Source of the DNA: Flavobacteriaceae bacterium
GTDB lineage: Bacteria > Bacteroidota > Bacteroidia > Flavobacteriales > Flavobacteriaceae
Direction: 5' to 3'
Assembly (NCBI GenBank): GCA_021648265.1
Contig: JAKITD010000002.1
Location: forward strand, 1 to 64,000
Length of the DNA stretch: 64,000 nucleotides
This document shows positions 48,354-58,078 of the stretch, piece by piece. Position 1 is the stretch's first letter, and every line of letters starts with the position of its first letter. The notes under the pieces were generated by a model. The model did no database searches. It saw only the letters and a list, made by a program, of their open reading frames with translations, and was not told the DNA's origin. A program made the position numbers and the translations under genes.

Positions 48354-50420
48354 ATGTTAAAACGAGTACCTCATATTATATTATTGTTTTTTGTAACTTT
48401 TGGTTATGCCCAAAAAAAAGTGAAAGATTCTACAAAAGTTGAAAATTTAGAGGAAGTGTTAATCACAGCAACAAGAACTGAACGACAGTTGTCTTCCTTG
48501 CCTTTGCCAGCTCAAATTGTTTCAAAAAAAGAAATTGAAGCGGTAAATTCGGTTCGGTTAAGCGATATTTTAAATGAACAAACGGGATTAACAACGGTGT
48601 CGGATTTTGGTGGAGGTGAAGGAATCCAAATGCAAGGATTAGACTCTCAATATACCTTGATTTTAATCGATGGTGTGCCTTTGGTGGGACGTTCGGCAGG
48701 GACTTTAGATTTAAGCAGAATTAGTGTAGGGAACATCAAACAAATAGAGATTGTAAAAGGGGCATCGTCCAGTTTATATGGTAGCGAGGCTTTAGGAGGA
48801 GTGATAAATATTATCACCGATACTCCAAAACACGGTTTTAATGGAAACGTAAATTATCGTTATGGAACCTACAATACTCACGATGCAAGTGCTAGTATTG
48901 CATATAAAAAAGAAGCGTTTTCGATTGATGGGTTTTTTAATCGTTTTAGCACTTCGGGTTACGATTTATTGGAAGGAGATTTTTTAAATACAGTCGAACC
49001 TTTTAGTAATTATACATTCAACTTAAAGTCAACATATGATTTTTCAGATAATACTCATTTGTTAGTCTCTGGAAGGTATTTTACACAAAACCAGGAGTAT
49101 GTTGCTTCGGAAGAATTAAGTGGAGAAAGTAAAATAAAAGAGTGGAATGCCCATGTAAAACTAACTCATAAATACAGCGAAAAGTGGTCTAGCTATTTTG
49201 AATTTTACGCTACTCGTTACAAAGCAGATGAGTTTTTGAATGATAGTGAAGAATTGTTGTTTTCGGAAGGAGACTTTAATCAGTTGTTAATTCGACCAGA
49301 AATTAGAGCTACTTATAATCCTACTAAAAAAACTTCATTTATTGGCGGATTGGGCTGGAATCATGAAACCTTAGAACGCACCGATTTTTCAACAAAACCA
49401 GAATTTAATTCCCCTTATATTTATTTGCAATACGACGGGAATCCAACCGAAAAAATCAATATCATTTTGGGTGCTCGTTTCGATGCCCATAACGAGTACA
49501 AATCGCAATTTAGTCCGAAGGGAGCAATTCGCTACGAAATTAACGACAAAATTTCTGTAAAAGGATCCGTAGGGTATGGATTTAAAGCCCCCGATTTTAG
49601 ACAATTATATTTCGATTTTACCAATTCGACAGTTGGATATACCGTTTTGGGATATAATCAAGTAACAACTAGTATTCCTGAATTAATCGAAGAAGGTCAG
49701 ATTTTAAATGTGGTAGTTCCGATTACAGAATTTGAAGATGAATTACGACCAGAAAACTCTGTAAGTTTTAATGTAGGTAGTGTGTATCAGCCTATTTCAG
49801 AGTTAAAATTTGAATTGAATATCTTCAGAAATAACATTCAAGATTTAATCGATACGCGTGTAATTGCCAATAAAACGAATGGTCAAAATGTTTTTAGTTT
49901 TTATAATATTAATAAGGTTTACACGCAAGGATTGGAGTTCAATGGAACTTGGAAGATTAATAATTATTTAAAATTTTCAGGAGGTTACCAATTACTATTT
50001 GCAAGAGATAAAGATGCAGAAGATGCCTTTAAAAATGGAGATGTGTATGCTAGATTAACGCCGAGTTCACCTTCATTTCAGCTTAAAAAAGACGATTATT
50101 TTGGATTGTACAATCGATCAAGACATATGGCAAATACTAAAGTGTTTTATACGATTGAAAAATGGAATTTAAACACAAATCTTAGAGCCACTTACCGAAG
50201 TAAATACGGATTATTCGATACCAATGCCAACGGATATTTAGACGATTACGATGAATTTGTCAACGGCTATGCAATTTTAGATTGGGCGGTAAACAAGATC
50301 GTTTTTAAAAATTATAACTTGGGAATAGGAGTAGATAATTTCCTTGATTTTACAGACACTCAAAATATTACCAGCATTCCAGGGCGTTTATTTTACGTAA
50401 AACTTAACATTCAATTTTAA
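48354..50420 (+). CDS. TonB-dependent outer membrane receptor
   Basis: EEVLITATRTERQLSSLPLPAQIVS plug, GVPLVGRSAGTLDLSRI, GASSSLYGSEALGGVINIIT. Confidence 0.95.
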   Translation: MLKRVPHIILLFFVTFGYAQKKVKDSTKVENLEEVLITATRTERQLSSLPLPAQIVSKKEIEAVNSVRLSDILNEQTGLTTVSDFGGGEGIQMQGLDSQYTLILIDGVPLVGRSAGTLDLSRISVGNIKQIEIVKGASSSLYGSEALGGVINIITDTPKHGFNGNVNYRYGTYNTHDASASIAYKKEAFSIDGFFNRFSTSGYDLLEGDFLNTVEPFSNYTFNLKSTYDFSDNTHLLVSGRYFTQNQEYVASEELSGESKIKEWNAHVKLTHKYSEKWSSYFEFYATRYKADEFLNDSEELLFSEGDFNQLLIRPEIRATYNPTKKTSFIGGLGWNHETLERTDFSTKPEFNSPYIYLQYDGNPTEKINIILGARFDAHNEYKSQFSPKGAIRYEINDKISVKGSVGYGFKAPDFRQLYFDFTNSTVGYTVLGYNQVTTSIPELIEEGQILNVVVPITEFEDELRPENSVSFNVGSVYQPISELKFELNIFRNNIQDLIDTRVIANKTNGQNVFSFYNINKVYTQGLEFNGTWKINNYLKFSGGYQLLFARDKDAEDAFKNGDVYARLTPSSPSFQLKKDDYFGLYNRSRHMANTKVFYTIEKWNLNTNLRATYRSKYGLFDTNANGYLDDYDEFVNGYAILDWAVNKIVFKNYNLGIGVDNFLDFTDTQNITSIPGRLFYVKLNIQF

Positions 50421-50443
50421 TAATAAATAACAAACAAAAAATT

Positions 50444-51070
50444 ATGAAAACAATTAAATTTTTACCCTTATTAGCATTTTTTATTGGATTCACTTCCTGT
50501 AGTAGTGATGATGACACAATAATTGCTTTACCAGTTGAATCGGAATTAATTCAGAATTTACACGCACCACAAGAAGGAGGTCAAGGAGAGCCCGTTTATG
50601 GGGAATTTGCCAAATTTAATTTTGCAACAGGACAAACTACAACTAGCGAGACCGATTGGGATATTGCCTTACGAGGAACCATTATTTTAATAAATGGAGG
50701 AGAAAAAACAGGAATCGATGATGAACCTAACAGAACAGGAAATGGATCGGCATATATTGCAAACGGTACATTGTCTAGTGTAACTTCGGTAGATACTTCA
50801 AGGTTAAGAGAAGATGCTGTCAACGCACAAGCAATTCCGACAGGAAGCGGAACAGGATGGTATATTTATGCGGGTGCTCCAACACATTTAATTACTCCAA
50901 TTGCAGGGAAAATATTGGTTTTTAAAACTCATGACGGCAAATATGCTAAAATGGAAGTCTTAAGTTATTATAAAGATGCTCCTGCAAACCCAGATGCATA
51001 TGAGGATTTAGATAAATATTACACGTTTAATTATGTATATCAACCAAACGAAGGAGATACTACATTTTAA
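50444..51070 (+). CDS. HmuY-like lipoprotein
   Basis: FTSCSSDDD lipobox; FNFATGQTTTSETDWDIALRGTIILING; follows TonB receptor. Confidence 0.85.
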   Translation: MKTIKFLPLLAFFIGFTSCSSDDDTIIALPVESELIQNLHAPQEGGQGEPVYGEFAKFNFATGQTTTSETDWDIALRGTIILINGGEKTGIDDEPNRTGNGSAYIANGTLSSVTSVDTSRLREDAVNAQAIPTGSGTGWYIYAGAPTHLITPIAGKILVFKTHDGKYAKMEVLSYYKDAPANPDAYEDLDKYYTFNYVYQPNEGDTTF

Positions 51071-51206
51071 GTAAACTTAATACGTCATGCCATATCGTGT
51101 ACGGAATGAGTTATTGGCTGTAAATTTGCAGTATGATTTATTAAATTAAAAAATAAATCTATAAAAGTATTGTGCTAGTTGCCTATGAAAAAGAAACCTA
51201 ATTTTA

Positions 51207-51238
51207 AAAAAGAGGATAGCTTTCGTTATCCTCTTTTT
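51207..51238. terminator. Rho-independent terminator
   Basis: AAAAAGAGGATA-gctttcgt-TATCCTCTTTTT. Confidence 0.85.
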
Positions 51239-51329
51239 GCATTCAATTAAAATTAACTTTTTATTAAGGTATAAAAACTGCATACATTCGGATATTGTAA
51301 ACCTTAATATCGACACCAAAAAAAATAGA

Positions 51330-53228
51330 ATGAAAAAAATATTTTCCACCTTTTTAATTGCATTTTTAGTAGTAGGATTCAGTTTTGCACAGGCAGATTC
51401 CGATTCTCTAAAAACAACAAAAATAGAATCAAAAGCAGGTACTATTGAAGCATCCATATATTTAACGAAAATTGTAAATGATAAAGTTCCTGTAACCATA
51501 ATTCCAGAACGTTTTAAACAAGATACTGTAATCTACAGATTGCCAAAAGTAATTCCAGGAACTTATGCTATTAGTGACTTCGGAAACTTTATCGACGACT
51601 TTAAAGCTTATGATAAAAAAGGAAGAGAACTGGATTTTACCAGAAAAGATGAAAATTCATGGATGATTCCAAATGCAACAAAACTTAGAAAAATCACTTA
51701 TTTGGTAAATGACACCTTCGATGTGGAAAATACGGAAGGAATTGCAACACCCTTTTCTCCTTCAGGAACCAATATAGAAGAAGATAATTTTCTGTTGAAT
51801 CTACACGGATTTATTGGTTATTTTGAAGGATTTCAGAACAGCCAATACCAATTAGATATTACTTCCAATCCAAAATTTAACAGTGCTTCTGCATTGCAAA
51901 TGGTAGGTGAGGAGTTTTCTAAAGACAGTCTAACGGCAACACAGCATTATTATGCACCACGTTATTTTGATATTACGGACAACCCGATGATGTATGGCGA
52001 TTTTGAAATAGAAGAGTTTCAAGTAGGAAATATTAAAGTATATTTAAGTGTGTATTCACCTAATAAAATTTATAAAGCGATAGATTTTAAAGAGACTATG
52101 TTTGAAATGATGAAAGCACAAAAAGCGTATTTGGGTGACATTAATTCGACTGCTCGGTATGATATTTTCTTGTATTTATCTGAAATGAACGAAACTTCAC
52201 CAAGCGGTTTTGGAGCTTTGGAACACCATACTTCAACCGTGGTCGTAATGCCAGAATCGATGCCAATAGAAGCCTTGAAAAAAAGCATGGTCGATATTGT
52301 TTCCCACGAGTTTTTTCATATTGTAACTCCTTTGAGTATTCACTCAGAAGACGTTCATTATTTCGATTATTACGAACCTACTTTCTCAAAACATTTGTGG
52401 ATGTATGAAGGCGTAACCGAATATTTTGCCACTTTATTTCAGGTAGATCAAGGCTTGGTTTCCGAAGATGATTTTTATAATAAAATAATGAGTAAAATCC
52501 AAAATGCTTCGATGTATGATGATACGATGAGCTTTACTGAAATGAGTGAGAATGTTTTAATAAGTCCCTACCAAGAAAATTACGCCAATGTATATGAAAA
52601 AGGAGCATTAATAGGAATGTGTCTCGACATATTAATGCGAGAAGAAAGCGATGGGCAACGAGGAATTTTATCTTTAATGAAAGAATTATCTTTAAAATAT
52701 GGAGAAAATCAACCCTTTGATGATGAAGCGTTATTTACAATCATTGAAGAAATGACCTACCCTTCAATTGGAGAATTTTTTAAGACTTACGTAGTAGGAA
52801 GTACACCAATAAATTACAGTTATTATTTTGAAATAGTTGGTTTGGAGTTTTCAGAAGGACAAGTAGAAACCAACTACATCATGAATAATGGAGAGTTGAT
52901 TTTAGAACCTACTGCAAATGGGACCATTCGGTTTTTAGACTTAGTTTTAGAAAATAGTTTTTGGAAAGAGAACGGAGCATTGCCAAACGATGTGATTTTC
53001 GAAATCAACGGAACCAAAGTTACGATGGCAACTGCCGAACAAATCTTCACCGAAGTTTATATGTGGGAACCAGGACCAGAAGTTGAGGTAAAATTACTTC
53101 GTGGAGATGAAGAAATTATCATCAAAACCGAATTGACACAATCCTACACCAAAGGAAATGGATTGCAATCTGAAAAATATGCTTCGCCTGTAAAATTAGA
53201 AATTCGTGACTCTTGGTTAAAGGGGTAA
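51330..53228 (+). CDS. M61-family (glycyl aminopeptidase-type) metallopeptidase
   Basis: VSHEFFHIVTPLSIH (HEXXH-like), LWMYEGVTEYFATLF; ATG at 51330. Confidence 0.93.
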   Translation: MKKIFSTFLIAFLVVGFSFAQADSDSLKTTKIESKAGTIEASIYLTKIVNDKVPVTIIPERFKQDTVIYRLPKVIPGTYAISDFGNFIDDFKAYDKKGRELDFTRKDENSWMIPNATKLRKITYLVNDTFDVENTEGIATPFSPSGTNIEEDNFLLNLHGFIGYFEGFQNSQYQLDITSNPKFNSASALQMVGEEFSKDSLTATQHYYAPRYFDITDNPMMYGDFEIEEFQVGNIKVYLSVYSPNKIYKAIDFKETMFEMMKAQKAYLGDINSTARYDIFLYLSEMNETSPSGFGALEHHTSTVVVMPESMPIEALKKSMVDIVSHEFFHIVTPLSIHSEDVHYFDYYEPTFSKHLWMYEGVTEYFATLFQVDQGLVSEDDFYNKIMSKIQNASMYDDTMSFTEMSENVLISPYQENYANVYEKGALIGMCLDILMREESDGQRGILSLMKELSLKYGENQPFDDEALFTIIEEMTYPSIGEFFKTYVVGSTPINYSYYFEIVGLEFSEGQVETNYIMNNGELILEPTANGTIRFLDLVLENSFWKENGALPNDVIFEINGTKVTMATAEQIFTEVYMWEPGPEVEVKLLRGDEEIIIKTELTQSYTKGNGLQSEKYASPVKLEIRDSWLKG

Positions 53229-53279
53229 CTAAATTAGTAAAACAAAAAATTCCAAAACATAAAATTAAAAGAGGTTTTT

Positions 53280-53322
53280 ATGTGGTGCCTCCAACCCCGA
53301 CACTTCGGGGGAACTAGGGACA
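53280..53322 (-). repeat. Partial tRNA-Phe 3'-end duplicate interrupted by a CCCCGA-CACT-TCGGGG hairpin
   Basis: ATGTGGTGCCTCCAA (53280-53294) and GAACTAGGGACA (53311-53322) identical to 53655-53669 and 53675-53686 of the tRNA-Phe locus. Confidence 0.9.
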
Positions 53323-53601
53323 TTTTTTTGTTAAAATATCAGAAAGAATAGTAGGGTATTGAATTACTTTTTCAATAAACACTTTACTTTTCATACGTTT
53401 AATAAATTTTTCTAGAAAAACAGCTTTTTGTTTATTACTACATTGATAAGAAAGTTTTAAGTTCCAATCGTTTGCATTTTTAGTGAAATTAGTTTTAAAA
53501 TAATGATTGTTATGTTGTTGTAGTCTAATTTCAACATTTGGAGTTTCACCCACATAATATTTGTTTAGACTTGAAGAGTGTAGAATATAGATAAAGTGCA
53601 T
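53314..53601 (-). CDS. GIY-YIG nuclease-domain protein
   Basis: MHFIYILHSSSLNKYYVGETPNVEIRLQQHN...LEKFIKRMKS; ATG at 53601; the longer ORF to 53715 is translated tRNA sequence; stop codon lies inside the tRNA-like repeat. Confidence 0.9.
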   Translation of the reverse strand: MHFIYILHSSSLNKYYVGETPNVEIRLQQHNNHYFKTNFTKNANDWNLKLSYQCSNKQKAVFLEKFIKRMKSKVFIEKVIQYPTILSDILTKKCP

Positions 53602-53657
53602 AGTTATAAACTTATAGAAACCAAAAAATCCCCAAACAAAGTAAGGGGATATTAATG

Positions 53658-53730
53658 TGGTGCCTCCAAGAATCGAACTAGGGACACATGGATTTTCAGT
53701 CCATTGCTCTACCAACTGAGCTAAGGCACC
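53658..53730 (-). tRNA. tRNA-Phe (anticodon GAA)
   Basis: Minus strand GGTGCCTTAGCTCAGTTGGTAGAGCAATGGACTGAAAATCCATGTGTCCCTAGTTCGATTCTTGGAGGCACCA; 73 nt; CCA not encoded. Confidence 0.97.
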
Positions 53731-53873
53731 TGCTTTTAAGCGAGGGCAAATATAAACCTATTTTGGATTGTACAAAACAATTAATTAAAAAATATTTAAT
53801 TAAGATGGATTTAATATTCACTTAACAAGATGATATGATTTCAATTTGTATTTTTGGATTCTTAAGTTAATCT

Positions 53874-54605
53874 ATGAATTTAATAATAGACGTTGGAAAT
53901 ACCAATATTAAACTAGCTGTTTTTGATGAAAATGAGATAGTTGTAAAAAAAATCACATTTAAAAATGAATTTATTAAGGTTTTGGAAGAAATTTCAAAGG
54001 ATTATATTTCAATAAAAGATGTGATAGTTTCTTCGGTTGGAAATTTTTCAGAAGATGAACTTTTAATAATTAATAAGAGGTACAATTTGTTTGTGTTGAC
54101 AGATAAAGCTAAGATTCCTTTTAAAAATAAATATGCAACCCCCAAAACTTTAGGAGTAGACAGGATTGCCTTAGTTGCTTCAGCATCGTTTCAGTATCCT
54201 AATAAAAATGTATTGATTATTGATGTTGGAAGTTGTATTACTTATGATTTTTTATCATCAGAAAACAATTATTTAGGTGGAGCCATATCCCCAGGAATAG
54301 ATTTTCGTTATAAATCGTTACATGATTTTACCGATAAATTACCTTTATTAACACCAGAAATTCCTTCAAAATTAATTGGAAATTCAACAGAATTCTCGAT
54401 ACATATTGGTGTAATACAGAGTGTTGTGTTAGAAATTGACGGATATATATCATTGTATAAGGAAAGATATAAAGAATTAACAATAATTTTAACAGGAGGA
54501 GGTGTTCATTACTTGGTAGATAGCTTAAAAAATGACATCTTTGCGAACTCTAATTTTTTATTAGAAGGATTAAACTACTTATTAGAAAAAAATAATAAAT
54601 GTTAA
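53874..54605 (+). CDS. coaX: Type III pantothenate kinase
   Basis: LIIDVGNTNIKLAVF, TLGVDRIALVASA, LIIDVGSCITYDF, GGAISPGIDFRYKSLH, LTGGG. Confidence 0.95.
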   Translation: MNLIIDVGNTNIKLAVFDENEIVVKKITFKNEFIKVLEEISKDYISIKDVIVSSVGNFSEDELLIINKRYNLFVLTDKAKIPFKNKYATPKTLGVDRIALVASASFQYPNKNVLIIDVGSCITYDFLSSENNYLGGAISPGIDFRYKSLHDFTDKLPLLTPEIPSKLIGNSTEFSIHIGVIQSVVLEIDGYISLYKERYKELTIILTGGGVHYLVDSLKNDIFANSNFLLEGLNYLLEKNNKC

Positions 54606-55837
54606 AACAAATTATTTTTGCTGTAATGCTGCTTTTGTCGGGTATTATATTAGCCCAAAACGGTACTACTTCACCTTATTCGTATTTTGGTGTAGGTGAG
54701 TTAAAATTTAAAGGAACTGCAGAAAATAGAGCAATGGGAGGCATGAGTGTCTATTCAGATAGTATTCATCTTAACCTGCAAAATCCAGCAGGAGTTGCAA
54801 AATTAAAACTTGTAAATTTTACTTTAGGTGCAAGTTATAAATATGTAAACCAGGAAACAGAAATCACTTCAACAAGTGCAACATCAACAACATTGGATTA
54901 TGTTGCCATAGGAATACCAATGGGTAAGTTTGGTGCAAGTTTTGGAATTTTACCCTTTACTACAGTAGGTTATAAATTAGAATCTGATATAGATGGTGAA
55001 AGATCAAGATATACAGGGACTGGAGGAATGAATAAAGTTTTCCTTGCATTAGCATACAGTTTTACTCCTGATTTTAGTTTCGGAATTGATGCAAACTACA
55101 ACTTCGGAAATGTAGAAAGAGAAATAATAACCTCTGAAGAAGATATACAATTAGGAACAAGAGAATTTACTAAATCTAATTTATTAGGATTTAGTTTTAC
55201 TTTTGGTGCTGAATACAAGAAAAGCATTAACGATTATTTAGAATTTACCGCTTCAACAACCTATTCTCCTGCTACTAGCTTTACAGTAAAGCATGAAAGA
55301 GAGTTGTCAAGTGTTATAATTGCTCCTACAGGATTTAGTGTCGTAGATACAAGAGAAATTACTCTAGAAAATTTAGATGTTAAATTCCCCTCACAACTTA
55401 CCTTAGGAGCTGGTATTGGTAGTCCAAAAGAATGGTTTGTTGGGATTCAATACACAAATTTAAAAACTAGCAATTTTAATGATCCAGCTTTAAATGTAAG
55501 TACTGTAGAATTTATTGATGCAAATAAATTTAGAGTAGGAGGTTTTTTCGTTCCTAACTACAATTCCTTAACAAGTTACTGGCATAGAGTAGTTTATAGG
55601 GCTGGGGCGCGATATGAAAATAATGGAATTAATGTTAGAGGAGAAGATATAAACGAGTTTGGCATATCTTTTGGGGTTGGATTACCAGTAGGAAGATTAT
55701 TTTCTAATATTAATATTGGTTTTGAACTTGGTTCTAGAGGAACAACTAATAATGGTTTAGTAAAAGAAAACTTCTTTAATACATTCTTAAGCTTATCACT
55801 TAATGATAGGTGGTTTGAGAAAAGATATATAGATTAA
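54599..55837 (+). CDS. Outer membrane protein, FadL/PorV-like barrel
   Basis: TTSPYSYFGVGELKFKGTAENRAMGGMSVYSDS; overlaps coaX by 7 nt. Confidence 0.75.
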   Translation: MLKQIIFAVMLLLSGIILAQNGTTSPYSYFGVGELKFKGTAENRAMGGMSVYSDSIHLNLQNPAGVAKLKLVNFTLGASYKYVNQETEITSTSATSTTLDYVAIGIPMGKFGASFGILPFTTVGYKLESDIDGERSRYTGTGGMNKVFLALAYSFTPDFSFGIDANYNFGNVEREIITSEEDIQLGTREFTKSNLLGFSFTFGAEYKKSINDYLEFTASTTYSPATSFTVKHERELSSVIIAPTGFSVVDTREITLENLDVKFPSQLTLGAGIGSPKEWFVGIQYTNLKTSNFNDPALNVSTVEFIDANKFRVGGFFVPNYNSLTSYWHRVVYRAGARYENNGINVRGEDINEFGISFGVGLPVGRLFSNINIGFELGSRGTTNNGLVKENFFNTFLSLSLNDRWFEKRYID

Positions 55838-55845
55838 TTAATAAA

Positions 55846-57219
55846 TTGAATACCATGAAAATGAAAATGACTTTATTAATAGCATTAATTGTTATTGGTT
55901 TTGGTAGTAAACTAACAGCACAAGTACCTAACAATTGTTACGAGACTTTGTCGTTGTTTGTAGAACCCGCTAAAGCAAAAAATTACGAAGGTGCTTTGCC
56001 TAATTATGACAAAGTAATTACAGAATGCCCGAAATTTAGTTTAGCCACCTACCAATATGGAACTAAAATGTTTAAGTATTTTGTAAAAAAGGGAGATAAA
56101 TCTAAAGTTGATGATCTAATAAAATCTTACGAAGATAGAATGGCATATTTTCCAACTAAAACAAAAAAAGGAAAAACATTAGCTTCTATTGCCCAAGTTA
56201 AGTACAGTAATAAAATTGGAACTAAAATGCAGCAGTTTTTAGCATTTGATAATGCTTTTAAAGTGGATGCTGAAACATTTACAAGTCCAAAAAGTTTATA
56301 TACCTATTTTTCGTTAGCAGTAGATCTATATGGAACTGGGGAAAAATCAATTGAAGATGTTTTCGATTTGTATGAAATAGTATATTTAAAAATTGAAAAC
56401 GAAAAAATTTATTTAGCAACAAAAGCAACTGCTCTAAATGAGAAAAAAGATGCGGGAGAAAAATTATCAACCAAAGATGCTAAACATTTAAAAAGTTTTG
56501 AAACTAATCTTACGGCTTACGGGAAAGTAACAGGAAGTCTGGAAGGTAAATTAGGGAATCTTGCAAATTGTGAAAACTTAATACCTTTATATAATAAAGA
56601 TTTTGAAGCTAGAAAACATGATATTAAATGGGTAAAAAAAGCTGCTAGTAGAATTTCAGCTAAAGAATGTACAGAAGACCCTCTTTTTATTAAATTAGTA
56701 AAACAATTAGATGCACTTGATCCAACTTCTGAATCTAAATTATATCTAAGTCAGTTAGAAAAAAACAAAGGAAATATTTCTAAGTCTATTGCTTATTTAG
56801 AAGAATCTTGTAATATGCAAGATGATGCTTTCAAGAAAGCAAGACTGTATTACAGAATTGCTGAAATGAAAAGAAAACAAGGAAGTTTAAGTTCTGCAAG
56901 ATCGTATTACAATAAAGCACTTAAAAATAATCCATCTTTTGGAACATGTTATTTAAGAATTGCTACTATGTATTCTAATAGTTCTAATAAATGTGGAGCA
57001 ACTGTATTTGAAAAAAGAGCAATCAATTGGCTCGCTGCAAATATGGCAGATAAAGCAGCAAGAGTAGATGCGTCAATTGCTTCAAAAGCTAGAGCAGCAG
57101 CAAAAAATTACAGATTAAGAGCACCTTCAAAAAGCGATATCTTTTCAGAAGGTATGGCTGGAAAAACAGTAAGCTTTAATTGCTGGGTTGGCGGGAGTGT
57201 AAAAGTTCCGAATCTATAA
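55846..57219 (+). CDS. Tetratricopeptide repeat protein
   Basis: ARLYYRIAEMKRKQGSLSSARSYYNKALKNNPSFGTCYLRIATMY. Confidence 0.85.
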   Translation: MNTMKMKMTLLIALIVIGFGSKLTAQVPNNCYETLSLFVEPAKAKNYEGALPNYDKVITECPKFSLATYQYGTKMFKYFVKKGDKSKVDDLIKSYEDRMAYFPTKTKKGKTLASIAQVKYSNKIGTKMQQFLAFDNAFKVDAETFTSPKSLYTYFSLAVDLYGTGEKSIEDVFDLYEIVYLKIENEKIYLATKATALNEKKDAGEKLSTKDAKHLKSFETNLTAYGKVTGSLEGKLGNLANCENLIPLYNKDFEARKHDIKWVKKAASRISAKECTEDPLFIKLVKQLDALDPTSESKLYLSQLEKNKGNISKSIAYLEESCNMQDDAFKKARLYYRIAEMKRKQGSLSSARSYYNKALKNNPSFGTCYLRIATMYSNSSNKCGATVFEKRAINWLAANMADKAARVDASIASKARAAAKNYRLRAPSKSDIFSEGMAGKTVSFNCWVGGSVKVPNL

Positions 57220-57235
57220 GAAATTAATAAGAAAT

Positions 57236-57808
57236 ATGACCTTATTTAAACATAAGCTAAAAAGCGTAATGGTAATACTATTTGCCATTACGCTTTTTGC
57301 TTGTGAAGGTACTTACAAGAAGGTTCAAAAAATGAACATGAAAGATGAACAACCTGCTGCCGTTGGAAAAAATATTAATTTAAAATATATAGATTCTGGA
57401 AAAGTAAGCGTTAATTTATTAGCACCAGTTTTAAAAGATTACTCCAATTTTAAATTTCCCTATCAAGAATTTCCAGAAGGAATAATTTTGTATTTTTGGG
57501 AGGATGGTAAAAAAAGCACAGTAGTTTCAGATTATGCTGTGAAATACGAAATTACAGGATTGGTAGATTTACGAAAAAACGTAAAAATAACCACCAGTGA
57601 TAGCACCGTAGTTAATGCAAATCAATTGTATTGGGATCAAAAAAACAAATGGATTTTCACCAATCAACCATACCAAATTAAGTTTGCAGACGGATCGTAT
57701 AACGATGGAGAGCAATTTGATTCCAGTCAAGATTTCACAACATTCATTTCAAGAAAAAATCAAGGAGTACAATTAATTGATAAAACCGAAACCACCAATG
57801 GGAACTAA
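57236..57808 (+). CDS. lptC: LPS export ABC transporter periplasmic protein LptC
   Basis: LFACEG lipobox; DYAVKYEITGLVDLRKNVKITTSDSTVVNANQLYWDQKNKWIFTNQPYQI. Confidence 0.88.
   Translation: MTLFKHKLKSVMVILFAITLFACEGTYKKVQKMNMKDEQPAAVGKNINLKYIDSGKVSVNLLAPVLKDYSNFKFPYQEFPEGIILYFWEDGKKSTVVSDYAVKYEITGLVDLRKNVKITTSDSTVVNANQLYWDQKNKWIFTNQPYQIKFADGSYNDGEQFDSSQDFTTFISRKNQGVQLIDKTETTNGN
57259..57298 (+). other. Terminator-like perfect hairpin inside 5' end of lptC
   Basis: AAAAAGCGTAATGG (57259-57272) / CCATTACGCTTTTT (57285-57298). Confidence 0.7.
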
Positions 57809-57998
57809 ATTATACCTAATTTTTGAATACCTCTATTTAGTAATGGCAGCCTTATCTGTTTATGTTGTGGCCACTTCTTGGTCAAACGATAGAAACAGAG
57901 CTTATTTATTTGCATTCTTTGCGGTTGTTGCTGTTTTTATGTTTTTCTTTAAACGAAATTTCAGAAAAAAAATGAATGCTCAAAATCAAAAAGACTAG
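57798..57998 (+). CDS. Small membrane protein
   Basis: MGTKLYLIFEYLYLVMAALSVYVVATSW; overlaps the lptC 3' end; ATG at 57798 preferred. Confidence 0.7.
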   Translation: MGTKLYLIFEYLYLVMAALSVYVVATSWSNDRNRAYLFAFFAVVAVFMFFFKRNFRKKMNAQNQKD

Positions 57999-58078
57999 TT
58001 TGTTGAATAAGTAAATCTGCAAAATTGCCATTCAAAAATTAAATACACTATTTTTGTTATAATAACTTATTAATTTCA

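Noticed and set aside
51146-51499. 117-aa minus-strand ORF overlapping a terminator and the M61 gene start
   Set aside because: Crosses a perfect terminator hairpin and lies antisense to a signal peptide; likely spurious.
53602-53715. N-terminal extension of the GIY-YIG ORF (MVEQWTENPCVPSSILGGTT...)
   Set aside because: This stretch is the tRNA-Phe gene plus spacer read as protein; ATG at 53601 is the credible start.
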